A stretch of 64,000 bases of DNA. It comes from JAENVU01 sp963765075 (GTDB taxonomy: Bacteria; Actinomycetota; Acidimicrobiia; IMCC26256; JAENVU01). The DNA is taken from contig CAVXVA010000003.1 in NCBI GenBank assembly GCA_963765075.1, positions 372,001 to 436,000 of the forward strand, given 5' to 3'. Shown piece after piece: positions 53,534-63,062 of the stretch; the first letter of the stretch is position 1, and each line of letters opens with the position of its first letter. The position numbers were made by a program, and so were the translations under genes. The notes beneath the pieces were generated by a model, which saw nothing but the letters and a program-made list of their open reading frames with translations, had not been told where the DNA came from and did no database searches.

Positions 53534-53722
53534 ATGAGCGACAGCATGCTTGCACTTTGGACTCGGCTCCAGAACGCCAAGTTCGACATGGACGAGCGCG
53601 GCGCGACCGCCGTTGAGTACGGAATGATCGTTGCGTTGATCGCCGCGGTCATCGTGACCGTCGTCGGGCTCCTCGGCGGCAAGATCAACACCGCGTTCAC
53701 CAAGATCAACACCGCCCTCTAG
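53534..53722 (+). CDS. flp: Flp/Fap-type IVb pilin
   Basis: 62 residues. A short basic/acidic leader ends at the prepilin site in DERGATAVEYGMIVALIAAV: cleavage after Gly, with the G/ATAVEYG(L/M)I core, followed by a hydrophobic helix and TAFTKINTAL. An AAGGGAG sits about 10 nt before the ATG. It encodes the major pilin of a Tad pilus and is first in the operon. A strong hairpin follows its stop, so pilin mRNA should be made in excess. Confidence 0.93.
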   Translation: MSDSMLALWTRLQNAKFDMDERGATAVEYGMIVALIAAVIVTVVGLLGGKINTAFTKINTAL

Positions 53723-53736
53723 GGCGTCGCCGTCGA

Positions 53737-53765
53737 CCCGGTGCTCGCGATCGGCGAGCACCGGG
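53737..53765 (+). terminator. 12-bp perfect hairpin between flp and tadE
   Basis: CCCGGTGCTCGC (53737-53748) pairs perfectly with GCGAGCACCGGG (53754-53765) around loop GATCG, starting 14 nt after the flp stop. The downstream TGACGGACTTCTTCTC is moderately T-rich. It may act as partial terminator or 3' stabiliser that raises pilin mRNA above the assembly genes. Confidence 0.65.
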
Positions 53766-53817
53766 TGACGGACTTCTTCTCACTCGGCAACGAGCCCCCT
53801 CCTCGCAGGAGTCGACG

Positions 53818-54231
53818 ATGCACCGCTTCGAACATCGAACCCGTGACCAACGCGGCGCCGCCGCCGTTGAACTCGCCATCGTCCTCCCCATCTTGATCCT
53901 GCTGGTCTTCGGCATCATCCAGTGGTCGATCTATTTCAACCGTCTCCAGGGCCTGCAGGCCGCCGCCCGCGAGGGTGCCCGGGTCGCCGCTCTCCCCCAA
54001 ACCACCCAGTCCGATGTGAACGCGAAGGTCACCTCCGCCCTCGCCGGCGTTCTGCCGACGACCCAGTCGCCGGTGGTCACGGTGAACCCCGGAAGTGGCA
54101 ACCCGTGCGACCTACGCGCCTCGGGCTCACGGGTCACCGTCACCGTCAAGGCCAACACCGATCTGGACATCCCCCTCTGGGGCAGTCAAACCGTGACGCT
54201 GACGGGCAAGGGCGAGTTCAAATGCGAGTAG
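53818..54231 (+). CDS. tadE: TadE-like pseudopilin
   Basis: 137 residues. DQRGAAAVELAIVLPILILL is the TadE start (RGAAAVEFAL-type prepilin site and helix), then FGIIQWSIYFNRLQGLQAAA and REGARVAAL. The remaining part is extracytoplasmic. GGAG lies about 6 nt upstream of the ATG. It is a minor pilin of the Tad system. Its stop overlaps the TadG-like gene. Confidence 0.88.
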   Translation: MHRFEHRTRDQRGAAAVELAIVLPILILLVFGIIQWSIYFNRLQGLQAAAREGARVAALPQTTQSDVNAKVTSALAGVLPTTQSPVVTVNPGSGNPCDLRASGSRVTVTVKANTDLDIPLWGSQTVTLTGKGEFKCE

Positions 54232-55208
54232 CGCGCAATGAACGTGGAGCGGTTGCGGTGATCGTCGCAATCTGTTCCGTACTGATCTTCGGGTTCGCGG
54301 CGTTCTCCATCGACGCGGGCCAGGCCTGGACCGCCCGGCGCCACCTCGTGACGGCGGCCGACGGCGCCGCCCTCGCCTCCGCCGGGGACTACGCGGTCGG
54401 AAAGGTCGGCTGCGCGACCGCGGCCGGCGACTACGTCTCGAGCAACTATTCCGCGGCCACGCTGGAGAGTTGCTCTGCGAACATCGCCGCGACCTCGGGC
54501 AACGTCACCGTCGATGCCAGCCGTACCGTCGACTACACGTTCGCTCGCATCTTCGGCAAGAACAACCAGAAGATTCACGCCATCACGACGACCGAGTGGG
54601 GCATCCCGACCGGCGTCAACAACCTCCGGCCGTTCGGACTCTGCATCAACTCGAACCTGCTGATGCAGCAGTGGCTCAACTACCCCTCGGGCCCGACGGG
54701 AGACTCGGGGACGATCCGGATCACCTACGGCAAGTCACAACCGGACGCATGCGGGACGAATGTGCCGGGCAACTGGGGCATCCAGGACTTCGACGGTGGA
54801 TCGAACTCCAACAACGACATCAAGGACTGGACGCTCAACGGCTACCCCGGCCTGGTGTCGATCGGCGCCAACATCCCGGGCGACACCGGGGCATTCTCCA
54901 ACAGCTTGAACAGTGAACTCACGTATCTCAAGAACTCCGGTCAGGCGTTCGCGCTGCCGGTGTTCGACACCGCGACGGGCAACGGCTCGAACGCGCAGTT
55001 CCACATCGTCGCCTTCGTCTTCGTGAAGTTGGTCGACTTCAAGACGACCGGCACCGAGGCGGCTCGCTACCTCGACCTCGTCTTCACCAAGGGCGTCGTC
55101 TCCGGGACCTGCTGTGCGACGAGCGGCATCGACACCCTCGTCCGCGCCATTCGGATCTGCGACGTCAACACCCTCACACCCAATACCAGCGATCGTCGCG
55201 CCTGCTGA
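54222..55208 (+). CDS. TadG-like pilus assembly protein
   Basis: 328 residues from ATG 54222, which lies 10 nt inside the end of tadE. RNERGAVAVIVAICSVLIFG is a Flp/TadE-like head and FAAFSIDAGQAWTARRHLVT then AADGAALASAG match the TadG/putative Flp pilus-assembly N-terminus. The rest is a secreted domain of about 260 residues with Asn/Ser/Gly-rich sequence and paired Cys (CINSN, CGTNV, GTCCATS). It probably spans the membrane once and links the pilus to the envelope. Confidence 0.8.
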   Translation: MRVARNERGAVAVIVAICSVLIFGFAAFSIDAGQAWTARRHLVTAADGAALASAGDYAVGKVGCATAAGDYVSSNYSAATLESCSANIAATSGNVTVDASRTVDYTFARIFGKNNQKIHAITTTEWGIPTGVNNLRPFGLCINSNLLMQQWLNYPSGPTGDSGTIRITYGKSQPDACGTNVPGNWGIQDFDGGSNSNNDIKDWTLNGYPGLVSIGANIPGDTGAFSNSLNSELTYLKNSGQAFALPVFDTATGNGSNAQFHIVAFVFVKLVDFKTTGTEAARYLDLVFTKGVVSGTCCATSGIDTLVRAIRICDVNTLTPNTSDRRAC

Positions 55209-55238
55209 GGCAGACGACCGTTCTAGAAAGGTTGCACC

Positions 55239-56051
55239 GTGGAAACTCGAAGGATCATGGGACTCATCGTTGCGGTAGTCCTCGCGCTGGCCGGAACGAT
55301 CGGCATCGTCACCTATGTGAACGCGGCCGAACACCGGGCCCAGGCCGGCGAGGCACTGGTCAAGGTGCTCGTCGTCAAAGAATCGGTCCCGGCCGGCACC
55401 CCGGCCAAAGAGCTCGGTGATCGGGTGGGCCTCGAGTCGATCAGCCGCAAGGTCATGGCTGATGGCGCGGCGACGAGCGTGAAGGCCCTCGGCAACAAGG
55501 TGGCGGGAACGACGTTGGTTGCCGGCGAGCAAGTGCTGAGCACGCGCTTCGTCCCCAAGAGCAACTTCTCCGCCACCGGGGCCAATGTCCAGGTGCCGCC
55601 CGGTCTCCTGCGCACGACCATCGCCCTCGACCCGCAACGGGTTCTCGGCGGGGTGGTCACACCGGGCGCCCGGGTCGCGGTGTTGGCGTCCTTCGATCCT
55701 TACCAGAACAACACCGGTCGCGATCTCAACATCGACGGCGTGACCGTACCGGACGGCAAGTCGTCGTTGAGCTCGACCCGCTTGATCCTCCACAAGGTCC
55801 TGGTCACCAACGTCCAGCTGACCGGCACCGTGACCACCTCCGACGACACGAGCGGTGAGAAGACCGCCGACACGAACAAGCCCGGAAATGCACCTTCGAG
55901 TCAGATGCTGGTCACCTTGGCGTTGGACCCGACCGCCACCGAGCGGATGGTCTACGCCCTGGAGTTCGGTCGCCTCTGGTTGTCCATCGAGCCGAGCGAT
56001 GTCGCCGAGACTCCCGCCAGCGTTCAGCAGCGGAGCACGGTCACCCAATGA
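55239..56051 (+). CDS. cpaB: CpaB/RcpC-like pilus assembly protein (SAF domain)
   Basis: 270 residues from GTG 55239. An N-terminal membrane helix (IMGLIVAVVLALAGTIGIVT) precedes a SAF-like domain with VLVVKESVPAGTPAKEL, VAGTTLVAGEQVLSTRFVP and LRTTIALDPQRVLGGVVTPG then ARVAVLASF, the CpaB/RcpC signature. In Gram-negatives CpaB works with the secretin; here no secretin is needed, in line with a single-membrane cell. AGAAAGG is upstream. The stop overlaps the ATG of cpaE (ATGA). Confidence 0.88.
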   Translation: METRRIMGLIVAVVLALAGTIGIVTYVNAAEHRAQAGEALVKVLVVKESVPAGTPAKELGDRVGLESISRKVMADGAATSVKALGNKVAGTTLVAGEQVLSTRFVPKSNFSATGANVQVPPGLLRTTIALDPQRVLGGVVTPGARVAVLASFDPYQNNTGRDLNIDGVTVPDGKSSLSSTRLILHKVLVTNVQLTGTVTTSDDTSGEKTADTNKPGNAPSSQMLVTLALDPTATERMVYALEFGRLWLSIEPSDVAETPASVQQRSTVTQ

Positions 56052-57262
56052 GCTCCTCCACCCGCATGCTTCTCGCCACCAGCGAGCCGACGTGGGAGGA
56101 CCGAGTCCGGGACTCCTTCGATGGCACCCTCAACGGTGAGCTCAAGACCTGGGCCGAGCCCATCTCCGGCTCGGAGGGTGCCACCGAGACGCTGAAAGCC
56201 GTCGAGGACCACCGCGCCCAGGTGGTCGCCCTCGGCCCGGGAATCGACACCGACCTCGCGCTCGAGGTGGCAACGGACCTGGATCGGGCCCGCCCCGATC
56301 TCTGTGTCCTGCTCGTTGCCACGCCGACACCGGAGCTCTACCGACGAGCGCTACGCGCGGGTGTACGCGACATCGTCGATCCAACATCGAATCTCGATGA
56401 CGTGCGGTCCGCGTTCGACACCGCGATCGAGACTGCCCAGCGCCTCCAAACCCACGCCGAGACGACCGTCGAAACCGACGACCAGCGCACGATTGCTGTC
56501 GTCTCGCCCAAAGGCGGCGCGGGCAAGACTGCGATCGCGTCGAATCTCGCCGTCGGGCTGGCGAACGCCGCGAACGGCGAGACCGTCATCGTGGACCTCG
56601 ACGTGCAGTTCGGCGATGTCGGCAATGCCATGCGCCTGGCGCCCGAGTTCACCATCACCGATGCAGTGGCCCAAGGCGCGGCGCTCGACGCCACGACCCT
56701 GAAAGCGTTTCTGACTTCCCACCCGAGCGGCGCCTATGTGTTGTGCGCACCTCACACTCCTGCCGGCGCCGACCTGGTCACCACGGAGGACATCGACCGA
56801 ATCCTCACGCTGCTGGCCGGCGAGTTCCGGTTCGTGGTCATCGACACCGGCGCGGGTTTGGACGAGAACACGCTCGCGGCGATGGAATCCGCCACCGACC
56901 TCGTCCTCGTCGCGGGAACCGACGTCGCGAGTGCCCGAGCGGTTCGGAAAGAGATCGAGGCATTCGATCTCCTCGGCTTGACGACCCAGCGGCGGCACTT
57001 GGCACTCAACCGGGCCGACGCGCGAGTCGGACTCTCCGCCGAGGACATCGAGGGAACCGTCGGCCTCGAGATCAGCGTCTCGATCCCGAGCTCCCGGTCG
57101 GTGCCGTTGTCCATGAACCAAGGCATCCCACTACTCGAGGGTGCACAGAAGTCGCCAGTGAGCCGTTCGCTCACCCAGCTCGTGGAGCGCCTGATGGGCG
57201 AGACCGAGACCAACCCCACCCAGCCCGACGACCGGCACATTCCGCCGACGGAAGGACAACCG
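56048..57262 (+). CDS. cpaE: CpaE-like MinD/ParA-type ATPase (reads through into CpaF)
   Basis: About 405 residues, the first part of an uninterrupted frame that continues into cpaF. Residues 1-140 form a receiver-like domain without the phospho-Asp set. The ATPase has the deviant Walker A VVSPKGGAGKTAIASNLA, VDLDVQFGDV and FVVIDTGAGLDENTLAAM. The protein localises pilus machinery in Caulobacter-like systems. No in-frame stop separates it from cpaF; in the +1 frame a TGA at 57264-57266 would overlap the cpaF ATG (ATGA). So either a real fusion or one extra base near the 3' end. Confidence 0.88.
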
Positions 57263-58682
57263 ATGACCCTCTCGGATCGACTGAAGGCGGCTCGGGCCGA
57301 GTCTCCGACTCCGCTCTCGACGCTTCCTCACTCTCGGAACGTCGCGCCGGAATCCGACAGCACGCCCACCGTGCATGACCCGTTCGCGGCGCTGAAGCGC
57401 CGAGCCCAGGATGCGCTCTTCGCCCGGATGGGCCAGCGGCTGTACGACTCGTCACTGTCCGAGCAACAGCTCGATGCGCTGGTCGTCCAGGAAATCGGAC
57501 GAGTCATCGAAGCGGAGCAGCTTCCCCTCTCGGCGGCCGAACGCTCACGGGTCGTGGCCGAGGTCACCGACGACGTCCTCGGTCTGGGCGCGATCGAACG
57601 CTACCTCGCAGATCCGACCGTCACCGAGGTCATGGTCAACGCGACCGACGGCATCTACGTCGAGCGCGCCGGCCAACTCACGTTGACCGACTCGCGGTAT
57701 CTGTCCGAGGACCACCTCCGTCAGGTCATCGAGCGCATCGTGTCGAAGGTCGGGCGCCGCATCGACGAATCGTCGCCGATGGTCGACGCGCGGCTGCCGG
57801 ACGGATCCCGCGTCAACGCCGTGATCCCACCCCTGGCGGTGGACGGTCCGGTGCTGACCATTCGTAAGTTCTCGCACCACGCGTTCAGCCCCGACGACCT
57901 CATCGACCACCGCACGCTGACTCCCGAAATGGTCGCGCTGATCGAAGCGTGTGTGAGCGGTCGGCTCAACATCCTCATCAGCGGAGGAACCGGCACCGGA
58001 AAGACCACGTTGCTCAACGTCGTGTCGAGCTTCATTCCCGAGGAGGAACGCGTCGTCACCATCGAAGACGCGGTCGAACTCAAGCTCAAGCAACGACACG
58101 TCGTTCGGCTCGAAGGACGCCCGCCGAACATCGAAGGGAAGGGGCAGGTCACCATCCGGGATCTCGTCCGCAACTCGCTCCGCATGCGGCCGGACCGCAT
58201 CATCGTCGGTGAGGTCCGCGGCGCGGAAGCCCTCGACATGTTGCAGGCGATGAACACCGGCCACGATGGTTCGTTGACCACCCTCCACTGCAACTCGCCG
58301 CGCGATGCGCTCGCCCGGATCGAGACCATGGTGCTCATGGCCGGTATGGACCTACCGGTTCGGGCAATCCGCGAGCAGGTGGCCTCGGCGGTCGATGTCA
58401 TCATCCACCTCACCCGCCTGCGAGACGGCACCCGTCGCGTGACCCAGGTCAGCGAGGTCTGCGGCATGGAAGGTGACGTGATCACGCTCGCCGACCTGTA
58501 CAAGTTCGACTACGCCGCGGGCATCGACGAGCACGGCTTCTTCCGGGGACAACCGATCAGCACGGGGCTCCGACCGCAGTTCTCGGACCGACTCCGCGAC
58601 AACGGCATCGAACTCCCCGCGCATCTGTTCGGCGCTGCCGGACATCGCCCTCGTCGCCGGGAACCGAAAGGTGCGGTCATGA
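57263..58682 (+). CDS. cpaF: CpaF/TadA-type secretion ATPase (3' end apparently frameshifted)
   Basis: ATG 57263 has AAGGA 6 nt upstream, so CpaF can be made alone even if the upstream frame is open. The hexameric ATPase powers pilus extension: MVNATDGIYVERAG, SGGTGTGKTTLLNVVSSFIP (Walker A), EDAVELKLKQRHVVRLE (Asp box), RMRPDRIIVGEVRGAEALDM (Walker B and His box) and TGHDGSLTTLHCNS. As read, the frame runs on to 58936 into tadB as Arg-rich junk. Dropping one base near 58632 gives a stop at 58682 (ending GNRKVRS) that overlaps the tadB ATG, and 472 residues. Confidence 0.9.
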
Positions 58683-59662
58683 CGCTCGCCTTCACCGGGA
58701 GTGATCCCGCCTGGTACCAGAGCTCGGCTCGTGCTGTGGATCGGGGTCGCGGTCGTGTTCCTCGGCCTCGCTCGTCGGACTCGTGCTGGCGTTCGCGCCC
58801 CGAGCCGCGCGGAGCCAGATCGCCGGCGCGTCGATCAAGGGCGTTCGCAACGGTTCGGTCATCACCACGTTGGGGGAACACGCCACCCGAGCCGCGGAGC
58901 GGTCGCTCGCCCGGAACGAGCGCGGGAGCAACCTGAACCGAGCGCTCGAGCGCGCCGGCATCGCGATGCGGCCGAGCGAGTTCGTCGTCCTCGCGACGAC
59001 CGTGACCTTCGCGATCTTCGCCGTCACCGCGGCGCTGGCGAACCTGCTCCTCGGATTGGTGCTGGGTGCACTGGTTCCGATCATGTGCCGCGGTGGGCTC
59101 GCCACGCTGGCGCATCGCCGATCGGAGAAGTTCGCCGACCAACTCGAGCAGACGCTCCCACTCATGGGTGGAAGCTTGCGAGCCGGGTTCGGGATCATGC
59201 AGGCGTTCGATGCGGTTGCCCGCGAATCCGAGGCGCCGACGTCCGAGGAGTTCCACCGCCTGGTCGTCGAGACCCGAGTCGGCCGTGATATCCACGAGGC
59301 TCTGGACGCCTTGGCGGACCGCGTCAAGAGTGAGGACTTCGACTGGGTCGTGCAGGCCATCGACATCCACCGCCAGGTCGGTGGCGACCTGGCCGAGGTT
59401 CTGGACAACGTCTACGCAACCATCCGGGACCGCAACCGGATCCGTCGGCAGATCAAGGCGCTCAGCGCGGAAGGTCGATTCTCGGCCCTCATCCTGCTGA
59501 TCCTGCCGGTCGCGATGTTGCGTGGTCATGAGCGTCCTCAACCCGACCTACATCAGCGAGCTCACCACCCACTCGATCGGGGTCGTGATGCTGATCGCGG
59601 CCGCCGGATTCATGACCGTGGGTGCGCTGTGGCTCAAGCGCATCACGCGTCTCGTCTTCTAG
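58679..59662 (+). CDS. tadB: TadB-like pilus membrane protein, broken by apparent single-base insertions
   Basis: From ATG 58679 sense moves through several frames. First comes MTLAFTGSDP, then RLVLWIGVAVVFLGL (about 58720-58765), then SLVGLVLAFAPRAARSQIAG to ILPVAM (58770-59517), then VVMSVLNPTYISEL to the stop at 59662. Each step is explained by one extra base (near 58715, 58766 and 59518), and the corrected length is 326 residues. An alternative start GTG 58701 needs only two. The T2SSF domain is clear: EQTLPLMGGSLRAGFGIMQA and HRQVGGDLAEVLDNV. TadB is the inner-membrane platform with TadC. Very likely sequence error. Confidence 0.75.
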
Positions 59663-59671
59663 GAGAGTTCA

Positions 59672-60592
59672 ATGCCAATCGGAATCTGGTTCGCTGCATT
59701 CGCCATCGCGGCCGCTGCACCCGTGGCGTGGTGGGCATTTAGTGGGATGCAGGTCGAAGGCCGCGCCGCACGCTCCAACCTGGCGCATGCCGGCACGCCC
59801 ATGACCAATCTGCGTCAGGCAACCCTCACCCAATCCGCCACGGATCGAGTGTGGACGCCGATCATGAACCGGCTGGTGGCCCGGGCGCGGCGACTCACGC
59901 CCCAGGGCGTGATGGAACACCTCGAACGCCGGGCCTTTCTCGCCGGACTCTCCGACTCCTGGCCGGTGGAGCGCCTCCTGACCGTCAAGGTCATGCTGGC
60001 CTTCGTCATGGGCGGCGCCGGCGGGTTGGCGTTCATCGCCAACCCATCGCTGCTCAGCGCCCTGCTCGGAGTGGTGCTCTTCTTCATCGGCTACTTCGCC
60101 GTCGACTATCTGATGGACCTGCGGGCCAAGGATCGGCAGGCAACGATCGAGCGCGAACTGCCGGACGTGCTCGACCAGATCACGATCTGTGTCGAAGCCG
60201 GACTGGGCTTCGAGGCCGCCATGTCCAAGATCGCCGAGAACGACGGACCACTGCCCCAGGAGATCGGTCGCACTCTCCAGGACATCCAGATCGGTGTGAC
60301 TCGCGATCGGGCACTCGAGTCACTCCTCGAACGCACTGATGTCAAGGACCTGCGCTCCTTCGTCCACGCGTTCGTTCAAGCCGAGCGATACGGGATCCCG
60401 ATCGCGCAGGTACTGCGAGTCCAGGCCGACGAGATGCGCGAGAAGCGTCGCATCCGGGCAGAAGAGCGGGCCATGAAGATGCCGGTGAAGATCGTCTTCC
60501 CCGTCGTGCTCTGCATCCTTCCCGCACTCTTCGTCGTCGTCGCCGGCCCCGCGGCAGTACGAATCGCGAACACCAACCTCGGAGGCGGATGA
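59672..60592 (+). CDS. tadC: TadC-like pilus membrane protein
   Basis: 306 residues with AGGAG before the ATG. Hydrophobic helices lie near residues 4-22, 108-122, 128-148 and at the end (VVLCILPALFVVVAGPAAV). The T2SSF domain has ELPDVLDQITICVEAGLGFE and HAFVQAERYGIPIAQVLRVQ. It pairs with TadB as the membrane platform for pilin assembly. It is intact, unlike tadB. Its stop overlaps the start of the ATPase gene (ATGA). Confidence 0.9.
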   Translation: MPIGIWFAAFAIAAAAPVAWWAFSGMQVEGRAARSNLAHAGTPMTNLRQATLTQSATDRVWTPIMNRLVARARRLTPQGVMEHLERRAFLAGLSDSWPVERLLTVKVMLAFVMGGAGGLAFIANPSLLSALLGVVLFFIGYFAVDYLMDLRAKDRQATIERELPDVLDQITICVEAGLGFEAAMSKIAENDGPLPQEIGRTLQDIQIGVTRDRALESLLERTDVKDLRSFVHAFVQAERYGIPIAQVLRVQADEMREKRRIRAEERAMKMPVKIVFPVVLCILPALFVVVAGPAAVRIANTNLGGG

Positions 60593-61599
60593 TGGTCGAC
60601 CTACAGACAGACCAGACCAACCACGTGGCGAAGGCCACCGCGGCCGACCTGCTGGCCGGGCTCGGCCCCGTGGCACCACAGGCCCGCTCGGTGCAGTTTC
60701 CGACGGGTTTCCAACCGCTCGACGACGTCTTGAACGGCGGGTTCCGAGCCCAGGACCTCGTACTGCTCGGCGGCCGGCCCGGGATCGGCAAGACCGTTGC
60801 CGCGCTCCAATGGGCCCGGTGGATGGCAATGCAGGGACACACCGCAATCTTCGTGTGCTACGAGCACTCCCCGCACTCGCTCCTTGGCCGATTACTGGCG
60901 ATGGAGCTCGGCAGCCTCGCTCGACCCGACGAGATCGTCGAACTCACACGACTCCGGACCATCGCCCAGGAAGTCGCCCTCGGCGCCTTGCCGGCAACCG
61001 CGCTCACCACCGATCCGCTCGGCGAGGAAGCGTTCCACCGCCTCGAGGCGTACGGGCCGCGACTTCACCTGGTCCAGGGCTCGGGAATGCGCACCGGCGT
61101 GGTCGAGCTCGCGCACATCGTGTCGGAGCACCGATCCGGGCCGACCGCGCTCTTCGTCGATTACCTCCAAAAGGTCCCGATGACCGGTAACGCCGCCGGC
61201 GCCGATGAACGGACGACCCACCTGACCGAACGCCTCAAGGAGCTCGCGATGGTGGTCGAGATACCCGTCATTGCGCTGGCCGCGTCGGATCGCGAGGGTC
61301 TCACCAGTCGCCGGCTCCGACTCCACCACCTCCGAGGCTCGACCGCACTGGCTCACGAATCCGACATCGCGATTCTGATGAACGAAAAGGCCGTGTCGAT
61401 CTCGAAGTCGCATCTGGCCTATGACCCGGTCCGCGCCGAGCAGTTCAAGCGCTGGGTCATCATGAGCGTCGAGAAGAACCGCGAAGGCGCGCCCGACATG
61501 AACCTCGAGTTCCGCAAGGATCTCGCGAACTACCGCTTCGATCCGCAAGGAGGATTCGTCACCGAATCCCTCGTGGACTCGGTGTTGTTCGAGGAATAG
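60589..61599 (+). CDS. DnaB/RecA-fold ATPase, C-terminal-helicase-domain type, coupled to the Tad operon
   Basis: 336 residues; ATG 60589 overlaps tadC, with GGAGG just upstream. FQPLDDVLNGGFRAQDLVLL and GGRPGIGKTVAALQWAR (Walker A), FVCYEHSP (catalytic Glu), ALFVDYLQKVP (Walker B) and KELAMVVEIPVIALAA match the DnaB C-terminal domain. The R-finger region reads LRGSTALAHESDIAILMNE. The N-terminal primase-binding domain of DnaB is missing. So it is a stand-alone DnaB-like or KaiC/RadA-like ATPase, not the replicative helicase. Translation is coupled to the pilus genes. A role in pilus regulation or DNA uptake is inference. Confidence 0.8.
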   Translation: MMVDLQTDQTNHVAKATAADLLAGLGPVAPQARSVQFPTGFQPLDDVLNGGFRAQDLVLLGGRPGIGKTVAALQWARWMAMQGHTAIFVCYEHSPHSLLGRLLAMELGSLARPDEIVELTRLRTIAQEVALGALPATALTTDPLGEEAFHRLEAYGPRLHLVQGSGMRTGVVELAHIVSEHRSGPTALFVDYLQKVPMTGNAAGADERTTHLTERLKELAMVVEIPVIALAASDREGLTSRRLRLHHLRGSTALAHESDIAILMNEKAVSISKSHLAYDPVRAEQFKRWVIMSVEKNREGAPDMNLEFRKDLANYRFDPQGGFVTESLVDSVLFEE

Positions 61600-61616
61600 T
61601 TCCGGCAGGCGGGATC

Positions 61617-61622
61617 TATCCT
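61617..61622 (+). promoter_or_regulatory. -10 box TATCCT for the leaderless aldehyde dehydrogenase gene
   Basis: TATCCT lies exactly 6 nt before ATG 61629 and is not preceded by a Shine-Dalgarno-containing leader. It separates this gene from the Tad operon. Confidence 0.5.
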
Positions 61623-61628
61623 GCGGGG

Positions 61629-63050
61629 ATGACTGGACTCCACACTCTCCGCATCGGCGCCGACCGCGTCACCACCGGCGACACCGCGACCATTCGATCT
61701 CCATTCGACGGCACCGCGCTCGGCGACGTAGCGATCGGGAACGCCGAACACGTCGACGCGGCCGTGGCCGCGGCGCAAGCGGCGGCCCGCTCCCCGCTTC
61801 CCGCCCACCAACGGGCTGCCATCCTCGATGCCGCCGCTGATCGGATCGCGCAACGGCACGAAGACTTCGCTCGCTCCATCGCCGGCGAAGCCGCCAAGCC
61901 GATCACCACCGCACGAGTCGAAGCCGCGCGCGCCGTCGGGACCTTCCGGTTCTCCGCGGTCGAGGCCCGCACCCTCACCGGCGAGATGATCGCGATGGAC
62001 GCCAACGACGCCGGCGTCGGCAAGTTCGGCTTCACGTTGCGCGTCCCGGTCGGCGTCGTCGGCGCGATCAGCCCGTTCAACTTCCCGCTCAATCTCGTCG
62101 CCCACAAGGTGGCGCCGGCGATCGCGGCCGGGTGCCCGGTCGTGCTCAAGCCCGCATCCCAGACGCCGCTCACCGCGCTGCTCCTGGCCGAGGTCTTGAT
62201 CGACGAGTGCGGTCTGCCACCCGGCTGGCTCAACGTGGTGGTCGGAGGTGGCGGCACCGTCGGCAACGCGATCGTCGACCACGACGACATCGCCTACATC
62301 ACCTTCACCGGTTCCCCCGAGGTGGGCTGGGGCATCAAAGGGCGGGCGCCGCGCAAGAAGGTCGGGCTCGAACTCGGCAACAACGCGCCCGTCATCGTCG
62401 AACCCGATGCGAACCTCGAACTCGCCGCCACCAAGATCGTCGCCGGTGGATTCGGTTACTCCGGCCAGACCTGCATCTCGGTGCAACGCGTGTACGCGCA
62501 CGACTCGATCCGCGACGAACTCGTCGATCGGGTCGTCGCCCAGGTCGACCAGCTGGTGGTCGGTGACCCGATGGACGATGCCACCAACGTGTCGGCGTTG
62601 ATCAACGCCGGCGAACGCGACCGCGTCGTCGGCTGGATCGACGAAGCCACGGCGGGCGGGGCCAAGATCGCGACCGGTGGGTCGGTCGAGGGCGACGTCC
62701 TCCGACCGACCGTGCTCACCGGTGTCCTCCCCGCGATGCAGGTCTGTTCCCAAGAGGTCTTCGGACCGCTCATCGGGTTCCAGGGCTACCAGACGCTCGA
62801 CCAGGCGCTCACGGCCGCCAACGACAGCCGGTACGGTCTCCAGGCCGCGATCTTCACCACCGACCTCGGTGCCGCATTGACCGCCGCCCACTCGCTCGAC
62901 TTCGGCGGTGTCACGGTGAACGAGATGCCGACGTTCCGCACCGACCAGATGCCCTACGGCGGGGTCAAGGACAGCGGGAACACCAAGGAAGGTCCTCACT
63001 ACGCGGTGCGCGAGATGACCCAGGAGCGGCTGGTCGTCATCCAGATGTGA
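61629..63050 (+). CDS. Aldehyde dehydrogenase-family NAD(P)-dependent enzyme
   Basis: 473 residues. PVGVVGAISPFNFPLNLVAH with VVLKPASQTPLTAL forms the NAD site, ITFTGSPEVGWGIKG the glycine motif, VGLELGNNAP the general-base Glu and GYSGQTCISVQR the catalytic Cys. The end is EMPTFRTDQMPYGGVKDSGN. It oxidises aldehydes to acids; the specific substrate (semialdehyde or aromatic aldehyde) is not evident. It converges with the GNAT gene with a 12-nt gap. Confidence 0.92.
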   Translation: MTGLHTLRIGADRVTTGDTATIRSPFDGTALGDVAIGNAEHVDAAVAAAQAAARSPLPAHQRAAILDAAADRIAQRHEDFARSIAGEAAKPITTARVEAARAVGTFRFSAVEARTLTGEMIAMDANDAGVGKFGFTLRVPVGVVGAISPFNFPLNLVAHKVAPAIAAGCPVVLKPASQTPLTALLLAEVLIDECGLPPGWLNVVVGGGGTVGNAIVDHDDIAYITFTGSPEVGWGIKGRAPRKKVGLELGNNAPVIVEPDANLELAATKIVAGGFGYSGQTCISVQRVYAHDSIRDELVDRVVAQVDQLVVGDPMDDATNVSALINAGERDRVVGWIDEATAGGAKIATGGSVEGDVLRPTVLTGVLPAMQVCSQEVFGPLIGFQGYQTLDQALTAANDSRYGLQAAIFTTDLGAALTAAHSLDFGGVTVNEMPTFRTDQMPYGGVKDSGNTKEGPHYAVREMTQERLVVIQM

Positions 63051-63062
63051 GGAACGACTCCG

